Shown one piece after another: positions 49,301 to 61,300 of a stretch of DNA of 64,000 nt; within the stretch, counting starts at the first letter, position 1; each line of letters starts with the position of its first letter. This stretch comes from Pteria penguin (lineage: Eukaryota > Mollusca > Bivalvia > Pterioida > Pteriidae). The notes under the pieces are model-generated. The model saw only the letters and a list, made by a program, of their open reading frames with translations. It made no database searches and was not told where the DNA came from. The translations under genes were made by a program, and so were the position numbers. Location: the NCBI GenBank assembly GCA_035048485.1, contig CM068588.1, positions 2,666,001-2,730,000 on the forward strand. The letters are read 5' to 3'.

Positions 49301-52300
49301 CAGATTTATTGATCATGTATCAATGTACCTCTAGTTTACTAAATGATTCTACTTCAGATTTATTGATCATGTATCAATGTACTTCAGATTTAATAATCAT
49401 GTATCAATGTACCTCAGATTTAATGATCATGTATCAATGTACCTCTAGTTTACTAAATGATTCTACTTCAGATTTATTGATCATGTATCAATGTACCTCA
49501 GATTTATTGATCATGTATCAATGTACCTCTAGTTTACTAAATGATTGTACCTCAGATTTAATAATCATGTATCAATGTACCTCAGATTTAATGATCATGT
49601 ATCAATGTACCTCTAGTTTACTAAATGATTGTACCTCAGATTTACTGATCATGTATCAATGTACCTCAGACATAATCAATGTACCTCTAGTTTACTAAAT
49701 GATTGTACCTCAGATTTACTGATCATGTATCAATGTACCTCAGATTTACTGATATGTATCAATGTATCTCTAGTTTACTAAATGATTTTACCTTAGATTT
49801 ACTAAGTGTACAGAGAGATTATCTAATTACCTGATTGACTTGGTAACATGTACATGTCCTGCAAATAAAAAAATCATAAAATGTTAGAATACAGTATCAT
49901 GACCACATGCATCGACCACTAATTATATATTGCTTTCCTGAAGCAAATTCAAATTAATAAGAATCTTACTATAATTTTGTGACACATTTTATGGCCAACT
50001 TCTAATCATGCGCTTAAATTCTCATGTATTCTAGAGATCTCTTTATATGTTTTACCTATATTTCTATATCCAAATTTGGTGTAGACAGGATGCAAAGAAC
50101 TTGTTTTCTCATTCATGAACCAAAAATAGCCATATATTTTTACTAGTAGTGATCTTCACACTTAACCTATTGACCCCAAAAAAAGCATCTATATCCAATT
50201 GACCCTAAAGTCAATACACGTATTACTCTTTTAAGATGTACCAATTCATTTAAATTTAGTTCGGATAAGATGCAAGGAACTTGAGTTATCATCAAGAAAT
50301 CAACTATGTGGTGGAAGGATGGAATAATGGACATAGTAGACACTCTATGCCCTGGCCATGCATGGCATGGTATTTCATTTTACAAAACATAAAAAAAGAT
50401 GAATAATGTGATCTTCATTCTATATGGAAGTTTCTCAACACATCTAAATCTTGATACAAGGATACCTATAATTCATCCATAGCTTCATGAAGCCGAAGGA
50501 AAAAAAAAAGAAAAAAAGCCAAAGACCACAGAGTGATACAAAGATTAGGCACATGCCTTACAATGTAACTAACGCTTTCCAGATTCAAATCCTTTCTATC
50601 CCCCTCCCACTTATTCCAGAGGTTATGACATCCTTATTCCAATCAACGCTTTGACTGACAAAACTGTTGGTAGTAACATAAAACCCTTCCTAAATTTCAT
50701 CATCATATTATTACAAACAACAGCCAGTTGCCATTACAGCTACGGTAGGCACTACAACGCACGGCAACCTTATGGATCATGTCATTACAAACAACAGCTA
50801 GTTGCCATTAGAACTACGGTAGGTGTTACAACGCATGGCAACCTTATGGATTATCTCACTCGTGTAAATTAATACATTTCAAGATTCTGAAACGATACTG
50901 GAGATGTTTTTTTTACCTTTACCCTCCAGTACAGTAATTCTCTATTCGTTTGGGACAAGTACCTCTGTAGTTGTTTGCCTTTTTGTCGTTTTATGCCACT
51001 CCCACATTATTGTATTTGTAAGGTGGTGGCACCAGCGTGGTGCCAGGACTCCGAAATTTCTATCTATGTGCAATGGTTGATTGATTGATTGAATATTGTT
51101 TTACATCACTCCACGATTATTTCAGGTATATGGTGATGGCATCTGTCTTATGCATTGCACACAAATTTAGACCTTTGCAACAGACCCCACCCGAAGCAGT
51201 GAGGGATCTTTTACTTGCACGCCTACCATGACACAGGACCTCAGTTTTTACTGTCCCATCCGAAATACAGAACACCGGTGTACCCAGGGCAGGAGTCAAA
51301 CCTGGGACCTCTCAGTCATGAGCCGAGCACCAAATCCACTAGGCCACCTTACCTATGTGCATGTGGATGTATCCAAAGCAGAGAGGGTCTTTTATACAAA
51401 CTGCAGTGAGACGTAACAGTTTATAGTCTCATCTGTGTAACAGGCAGCAAGGCAGATGATACAGCACTACAAAAAAACCTTCTCCAAGGAAATTTCCAAG
51501 AGGCGGTCTATTTCCAAGAGGTGTCTACCTCCAAGAGGTGGTCTACCTCCAAGGAAATTTCCAAGAGGTGGTCTACCTCCAAGGAAATTTTCAAGTGATT
51601 CATGGATGTCATATAGGAAGTTCAGTGTGATACCTCTAAACTTACCTGCTCTAAGATGTCTGAGTATGATTGACAGACAAATATATAACATCATGACAAA
51701 AGTACTATTTTTACTTCTTATTGGCCGAGCACAGCAACCAGAATAAATTGTTTGCACAGAACCACCACCATGAAGCTACATGTCTTCACATAACAAACAT
51801 TTGCTGCCTTACTGTATCAGTATACGGAAGCAAGACTGCAATTTGTTTCTTGTTTTACATTCCTCCAAAATTATTTCAGTTTTCACAGATTTGATGGAGT
51901 ATCTACCTGATGCGTTACACAGTATTTTTTTTATTACGTCTGCAAAGCATTCACCTACAGCAGGGAGGCTCGTTGCATACCAACCTCTACCATGGCAGAA
52001 ATCTCATGCAAAAGACAAGACTCAAATCTAGCACTTCTCAGCAACAAACCGAGTAAACCACCTTAATGTATTGACAAGAAACGGCTAAAAACAATATGAC
52101 TGGATTGCAAAGCAAATTCTAAACAAGAGCAATGCTAAGCATAGCATCCCCTCGTGTGGCATAAAATTTAAATACACTTAAAATGTAAAAGTTATGGCCC
52201 AGAAAAGTTTTTACCATTCCAGCCCACTGTGACCTTGACCTTGAGAATTTGACCCTGAGACAAGGTCATGACACTTCCTTGAGATGTAAGCAACAATCAT

Positions 52301-55300
52301 GTTTGATATTATTGAATTTCATCAAGGCGCTAAAAAGTTATGGCCCGGACAAGTTTTTACCATTTCAGCCCAATGTGACCTTGACCTTGAGAATTTGACC
52401 CTTAGACAAGGTCATGACACTTCCTTGAGATGTTAGCAACAATCATGTGTAATATTATTGAAATCCATCAGGGCCTTAAAAAGTTATGGCCCAGACAAGC
52501 GAACACACACATATACATACATACGGACAGTGGCGTTAGTATATCCAGGTCAAGGTCACAAGATCAAAATTCATGGTGTCAATTGAAAGCTCTGGTTATG
52601 AAGAACCTATATGTGAAGTATTAACACCCTTTCCCTATTGATTTTAAAGAAACAGCCAAAATAAAGTTTCTTATGACTATGTCAAAGTCACAAGATCAGA
52701 AGTCATGGCATAATTTGAAAGTTCTGGTCATAAGGTAACTATGTGTGAACTTTTATGTTTACTCTCATCTTGATTGCCGAGATATTGCTTCAACCAGAAA
52801 CAACCAAAATGTTGATGGACGAACAGACACACAGACAGACATCGCCAATCAATTGCTTTGCAATCCAGCCAAAAATGGGAGCTAGGTGCTGAAATCGAAT
52901 ATTCTGACTTATCGTTAAGAAGCTTGATTGTGCCAAGCCCTACATGACATGGCACAGTGCATCGTAATGATTTTAATGTGCCAAGTCCTTACGAGACATG
53001 GCACAGTGTGTCCTAACGACTTTAATTTGCAAAGTCCTTACTAGACATGGCACAGTGCATCCTAATGACTTAAATGTACCAAGTCCTTACAAGATATGGC
53101 AGAGTGTCCTTATGACTTTAATATGCCAAGTCCTTACAAGATATGGCACAACACATCCTAACCACTCAATTTGTCTGCACAAAGACAATGTCACCTCTTT
53201 TTAAAGTTTGACCCAAAGTTACAAGAAAGAAGGAAGTCAGATTTAATGTGATTTAAAAGTCAAAGGCAGTCAATTAGACAGAAAATGAAAGCAAAAGAGG
53301 AAATGTAAGGGAAGAATCAGAATACAGAAAAATTCATTATTATCTTGCATTATTATTAATAAATTCTACATTTCTTACAGAAATTTTGTTATTAGATAAT
53401 TACATGCTGGAAACTTATGAAGTAAATTCATTTTAAAACTTTAAGAAACTTCATGACATTTATATGATATTGTACTAAGTAAATCTTGTTGCACAAACAT
53501 ATAATGCATATTTTCTTCCCATCACAAATGCATCATTTCCAAGAAGAAAGTATAAGCTACATAGAATTATATTATATAAAGATTATGGTTTGCTGGCTTA
53601 ATAAGGAGATAGGCATGCAGTTCATATGTGCCACCTACCCAATGTAAGTCTTCTGGCATCGGCATCAGGATTTTCAGGAAGTCGGGTGCCGAGGAATGCA
53701 TGATTTTTTCAGATGAGGGACTGATTCGAGGAAATTTTGAAGAGAATCTATGGCAACATAATACAAATGTTACTTTAAATCCGGTCACATAGACCTTCTA
53801 CTTACACCCTTGTAACCTTGACCTTTGAAAATTACCATAAAAGTCAAGGTCAACTTATCTACACATGCAAGACTACCAAATACATCTTTTTCTCAATAAT
53901 TCTGTAAATGCTCAAAAATTTTACCAGTTTACGTAAAGTTTATTTAAAAATGCTCAAAGTTCAGAAGAATCTGCCAATATGTTCAGGAAATAGAAGATGT
54001 ATTGAAATGTCTTGCTGTGCAGTATGGAATAAATCTGGCAACATTAGATAACATGACAAGAGACACTCGTGTATCTCCATTATCTGAGCTGCCAGTATCT
54101 CTGCATGCCTCTCTCTCTTTCTCTGCTACCCACTTTTTGCAATACTTCACAGTTTATATCCATTATTCAGCATACAGAATGAATTCTATGATACAGCTGA
54201 CCATCTTTTCCCAGAAATTTATCAATTCACAGTATGACTTTTAAGACCAACTTTCTTTTGACAGAAAAACAAGTTTGTCTTCAAGAAAGAGAATAGTTAA
54301 CAAACAAGATTCTTAGAACAACATGTTAAGGCTGTTCAACATATTTTTCTCCTATCCCTTCCCTCATCTGATCTTACTATGTTGACATATCTGCCCACAC
54401 TCCTCGGACAATTTCTTAATTTCCAAACCCTTGATCACCCCAAAAACCATTCGCATCCACCTCATGAAATGTTGCGGTGCATGGTCAGTGAGAGAGAGAG
54501 AGAGAATGTCATAGTGACGGTGTTGTAGCATGATATACTGTACCTCTAGACACACATCCGTGATGTTAATGTTAACATTGGGAGCCGAGGAGGACCTATC
54601 CCTGGGTCGTAACGGAGGGTGCGGCTTATTTCGAACAAACACTGGCTCTGGTGCTCTATCGAAACATTGAGACCAATATATAAATGACAATATAATTTAT
54701 TTATAGCTTGCTGAAAATTTAGATGAGAGAAACAAGTGTATATTGCAACAAATAGAGAAACAACAGATAAATATGTGATATAAACATAAAACATAGATGC
54801 ACTGAAATTTGCTATATATAGTCAGCTTCCATATTATGGCCCACGACATAAACTCCTGTACGAAGGTGTGAATTTTGACTAAAGCTGAACTTCGAAAAAT
54901 CAAAGGCTGAAAACTCCCAGTTACTCAAAATAATCATTCGATACCGATAACCATTTCATTCATTAAATGAACAATAGGAAAACTAAAAAAAACTCAGAAA
55001 CTGGGTGTGATTTCGAAGGTCTCTTCCATTTAGAGTTATCAAAGTCCTATAATAATCAATAAAATTTTTTAGTATTAAAGTCACTCATAGTAATAATCAC
55101 TTCTGTCATCTTGAATATTTAGTATGTAAACACCATGTAGGCCATAATATTGAAGCAGCACTGAAAATACTGGTACTATGAACAAAGTCAAGAAAGGGAC
55201 AATACTTGTTACGTGTGTAACAGAAAAGTAAGGGACAAGACCTGTCCGTTGAGCAAAGAAAATAAAGGAACTGTGTGTACAAAGTGACGGAAACAGACAA

Positions 55301-58300
55301 TACTTGTTACATGTACATTGAGGAAGGGACAGTACTTGTTTTACATAAATGAAAAGTAAAGAGACAATATTTATTTTTTGTACAGAATAATGGTGACAAT
55401 ATCAGGGTTTTTTTCATTAAAGTACGGTAAGGGAATATTCAGAGCACACAGGAAAGTGACAAAACTTTTTTGTGTACAATATGACAACACTTTCTCTGTG
55501 TGAAACATGTATAAAAGGTGAAAGACTATGTACAAAGTTACAAGTCGTTACTTGTTCTGTGTGAAGGGAAAGGACAATACCGGGTACAAAGAAAATGGAC
55601 AAAACTTGTTCTGGGTGCAAAGAAATGAACAATTCTTGCTCTGGGTACAAAGAAAATGGGCAATACTTGCTCTGGGTGTGAAGAAAAGAACAACACTTGT
55701 TCTGTGTGCAGTATAAACGGAAAAGACACAAACTTGTTGTATCTAAAATCTAAAGGTCAAGGACAAAATTGGAACTGTGGACAAAGTACAGGTCATGGAC
55801 AATACTTGCTCTATGAAAATATATAAAGAGAAAAAAAAAACAATACCAGTTTGTGTGCAAAGTAAAGAGGAAAGAATTCTTATTGCATTAGTCACATCCA
55901 TGCAAAAATATGAACCAAGTATTAAAACAAAAGAATTTCATCTCACAGAAAAAAGGTAAGTGATCAACATCAATATACAGTGTTAGGGTAATAACCACTC
56001 ATTAACACGGTTGCTGAAGAAAAACTTCATCTTACAGAAGACTTCATTGCGGGCACCAAAAAATGACCTCATATACTACCATTATGGTACCAATATCTCT
56101 ACAATACTACCGAGGTACCAGTAAGGCACCACTGAATCACCATCAAAGATACAAGAAAGGCATCATTCTGGTACCTATAAATCATTATAACTAAGAAGAT
56201 GTCACAGAGGCATATGTCACCATTGTGACACTAATTTATCACCATCACTGGATTTATCACCATCACCGGATTTATCACCAGATTTATCACCATCACTGGA
56301 TTTATCGCCATCAATGGATTTATACAGAAGTCATCACACGGAACCAATAAATCACAAACATAAGGAGATACCGTATTGACCCTAAAAAAGTCACCATTAT
56401 AGAAAAGTCCCCATTCTGGCATTAATAAATCACAATCACAGTAAAGCACTGTTATTGAACAAGCACCAACAATAGGAGGTACCATTCTGGCACCAATTAA
56501 TCACCATTGAAGAGAAAGCACCATTCTGGCACCAATAAATCAACATCACTAAGAAAGCACTATTATGGCACCCATTAACCACCCATACGAGGAGGCACGA
56601 TTATGGCACAAATTCATGGCACAATTTCACCAGAGAAGGTACAATTATGGCACCAGTAAATATCCAACAGATAAAGGTAACATTACGGAGCCAATGAATC
56701 AATGAAATAAGGAGGCATCATTATAGCATCAATTAATTATAGAGAAGGCACAATGCAACACCAATCATCACCATCATATAGCCGTACTAATATGGTACCA
56801 ATTAATCACCATTACAGAGAAGGCATGACTATGGCATCAATGAATCACCATCAGAGTATGGTACATGTACCATTATAGAACCAACCACAGACATAAGGAG
56901 GCACTATTATGGCACCAATTGGATACCACCACAGAGAAGACACCATTCTCAGAAATTTATCACTAAATTCCAGCACTGTGTGTGTGACAGGGTAACTATT
57001 AACTACATTCTGTAGATTGCTATGTGAAGAAACTTCATACACTACAGGGAAAGTAGTACGGGATGACGCAAGGTGGCACTACATGTACAAGGAGGAAACT
57101 GGTTAACTCTGATTAATGTCTCCAATACAAAGACGGTTAATCAGGACCATGCACTCAAATAACAAAAAATAAAGAAAGAAAAAAACATATACATGCATAG
57201 AATCATGCACAAAGACAAACACCTTCCAAATATTCAGCAAGTCAGTCAAAAGTAAAGTGGTAAGTATCTGAAATTCTAATGCAATCTGCTTGTTATCTAA
57301 AATCTGATTGGTTCACGTTTCTAAAAATTAGCAAGGTAATCATGGACACCTTTTGAGTTTATCTAATACCCGTTAGTACTAATGTGATCTCGTGTACTTC
57401 TAATAGTAGGTCAGATTCATTTAAGCTATGTTAATTTCAATGTCAGATTGTAAGAAGTAATGATATTAGATTAAGGGTTACCATGCATATGTTTTCCAAA
57501 ACCTGGTAGTGTGTTCACCATATCCCATCAGTTTTTGGAAACTGACAACAAGTTTAGCTCAGACTATCAGATCTTAAGCACCAAACTTGGGACGAAAATT
57601 TCTACATAGGGAGAACTGATATTTTTGTTATTTATTGTTATTCCTTTATTCACATCTAAACTATACTGAATCCATATCAAAATTTCCATAAAAGTCTTAT
57701 AGCAATGCAATTTTTAACTCAAAATTTCCTTTCAAAATCCTGCAATGTGATTACTTTACCTATTCAGACTTTTATTTCTTTTCCAATTGAAGTCAAAGAC
57801 AAAATTTGCCATAGAAAGTCAAAATACATCCCTTGCAATGGTATTCTGATTGAATATTTGATATGGAAGTTTTAAGGTTGGTTGATAGTGACACAAAAGC
57901 AGGAGGTAACCAACCTCTTTAATATAGACCACAATCTTGGAATTGAAACCCTGATCATGGGCAGCGCAAGCCAAGTCTGCCTCTTTTTTATACAGTTTAG
58001 ATGTAAATGGTGGATAACTGAGCAAAATTTCCGGACAAAAAGATTCAATTTTTTTGATTCCTGTTGATTTTTCTTATGATAACATTTCATCCCATACTTC
58101 TACTTCTACTTCTTTTGGACTTCTCAATAATTTGATAAAAACATGGTAACCCCAAGATTTTTCCATCAATTTCATTTATGTCAATGCATGAAGGTTTTAA
58201 TGTCACAACACCAGGCTGAAAATGAACAGGGTATCTAGGTCTTGCATGAAATCTAATCAAATAAATGAATATGACAACATGAAGACGACGACATGGCATC

Positions 58301-61300
58301 AAGCTGAAAATGACCAGCAATTCTTGTATTAATTATGGGAAAAAATGGCAAGGCAACAAGCTGAAATTGGCATGGGTAAGTAACTGGTTAATTAGTGAAT
58401 GAAACTAAAAGACATCAGGCTTCAGGCTGAAACTGAACATGATAAGTAAGTCTTGCATTTCTAAAAAAGATCATCTGTACAACATGACATACAGGAAAAT
58501 GAAACATCTGTAAATTGATCAATGCCAAGAAATCAACAACATGCGAAATTCTTTCAGTATAATATGTGTACACATGTGTATATTCATACACACATCCTGA
58601 TCAATTCCTTAATGTTGTTATCACTGAAATTTTCTAACTTCAGTGAAATTTCTTTCTTTCTTTAATTTAGGTTTAACTTTCAATGAAATCGCTTTAAATG
58701 GTGTCAATAAATCAATAAACAATGGTAACATGACGGAAATTTATTCATATTAAATGTATGTTAATTCTTCTAATATACATGTATAAGACCTAAAATTAAA
58801 TCAAATAGAAAAATAAAAGAAACAAGATGTGTTTAAGATACACTGATCTCCCCTCCCATTGGCAATTAGATAAAATGTTAAGGTTTTTTTACAGACCAAT
58901 AAAAACCCCAGACAGACTGTTTAACATCTATATGCCCCTGAAACTCGGATTCCTGAGGCATCGAAAGAAAGCAATTCTATAGGTTGTTGTAGTAAGGAGT
59001 TCAAAATCCAGATAAAAATATTTTCCATATTCGTCTTTCATTAAATGTGCACTTCTGATTTTTATGATACAGAATTACAGGTGTAAAGTATACATACGCC
59101 CGAGGTACTGGCAGGTCAACTTGACAGAATGGTTGCACTTTGTCGATGCAGCGTTGATGAAAACGTATACCACAAGTCTGGCAACGTAAACTTTGGAACA
59201 GGGATTTTCCACATCCATCACAGAATGCCAATAAGAGGAAGGTTTTTCTGACCTATAATATTCATCATAAATATCTATAGTAAATACTATATAAAAATAA
59301 TGTTTATGTATCGTTCTATTCCATGCCAAGATTTAATTCATATACATGTACATTGTTAGATTTTCTTTATCTATATCATAGTACATGTATATGTAATTTA
59401 GGTATATGTAGAATATAATTACATGTACCTAACTTTTGATACTGTAAACAACTTTATTTTTGCGAAAATGACCGTGAATATTAATTCGCAAAACTTTATT
59501 TTCGTGCGTCGCTCAAGTGTTTTTTTTGGTTATTCTTAACGTAGTCTTTACATGTACTTTGTCACGCAACAGTAATCCTGACCCCAAGAACTTTACTGAA
59601 ATACCTGTCACTTGACATGTGCATGAGTACAACTCGATCAGTAAACAAAACAATTATTGAATTCTACAATTAGATGTGAAGAACTTCTCAAACTTTCCTA
59701 CAAAGAATCAATCTTTGTGTTTTAACCAATGTGAATAGCCCCATAGGCACTTTTTTACTCCAAAATCTAAGTCAATCGCAGTGCGAATGGCAGACGAAGA
59801 AACTGAAACACTTTCTCCAAATATGACCGGAAAGAAAAGAAAACATGGAAAATATGGAGAAAACTCGCCCGAACAGAGAATTAAGATTGAGAGATATGCA
59901 ATCGAAAATGGCAACACGACGGCTGCAAAGCATTTCAGCAAAGTTCTAGAAAGGGATTAAAATGAGAGTACTGTAAGGGAGATGAAGATGTGCTATCTGA
60001 AACACAAAAAGGTTGCTCAGGATCTTACTAAACTTCCCAAATCTTCCTATGGACGACCCCTGAAATTAGGAGCTTTTGACATCGATGTTTTATGAATATA
60101 TACGAAATCTTCGTCAAAGTGGCGGTGTTGTAAATAATCGTATTGTACTTGCAGCTGCTAAAGGGATTATTATGGCCATGGAGAGGAGTTTCTTAAAAGA
60201 AAATGGGGGATCTACTGAACTATCAAAACCATGGACTAGGTCTATCATAAGACGTCTAGGATTTGCGACTATTATCCTCCTTTCATTATTGGTCTGAAAT
60301 GGGAATTCCCATGTTAAAAATCTTAGAGTTTTTTTCTTTGAAATCAAAGCCATTTTGATTTTATGTTTTCTTTTTGAGAACAGGATCTAAACACATCATT
60401 TGCAAATGACAATTTGATTAAAAATACTTTTCAAATCTAATGTCACACTGTTTATGTCATTTTTGGCCTTGCATGGTCGCATGGTATATAATAGTCATTC
60501 CACACTTGCTGCTATGACTTTAAACATTCTATATACACATGTAACTCATACATACTTTTGTTATTCTACATGTAACTATAGAAAATTGAGGGATCACCAC
60601 GTTCATCACTAACCACACCCATTACATAGTTTCATTGTGATGACATTCATGTTCGATGTGCCAAAAGGCTAATGTCAGACATAATGATCAGTCAATGGTT
60701 TACCTCCTACATAAAACTCGCAATATTCAGCCATCAAGTCAAACATATGGGGAAACATATACAAAGCAGTTTCATCTACATGTTAGAGAAAGCCATTATT
60801 TTATTTCAATTTATACAAGAGTTGTCAGAAAACAACAGAGTTCACTGACAACAACCAAATTCAAATAGGAAAAGTTTTTGTAAGTAGGTTTATCTTTAAA
60901 GTCAAGATCAAAATGTCAAAAATTATACATTACGAAAAGTCTCATCATAAGGATTATACACTCTCTCTTACTGTTCATGAATTATGACCAAGGTGAAAGT
61001 TTTTTTAAAAGTAGGTCAAACATCAAGGTCAAGATCACAAGGTAAAAAATTTTAGTACCCAATGAAAGGTCTTGGCACAAGGAATACACGTGAAATATTA
61101 AAGCCCTGTCTCTAATGGTTCTAAAGTTATGATCCACGTTAAAGATTTTGTCTACAGACGAAGTCAACTTCGGGGGTATGACAATAGCTCTACGGCAAAT
61201 TAAAAATGATAAAATCAATATTTCACCATACAAATGGGGATTTAAAAACATAATACAAAGTCCATCAATCTGCTACATGATTTATCCTAGACAACCAGAC

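Noticed and set aside
53790..53830. A 17-nt microexon joining r4a to r4b
   Set aside because: The sites would fit the phase, but the sequence lies in a dispersed 'aaggtcaagg' repeat; treating r4a and r4b as alternatives is simpler.
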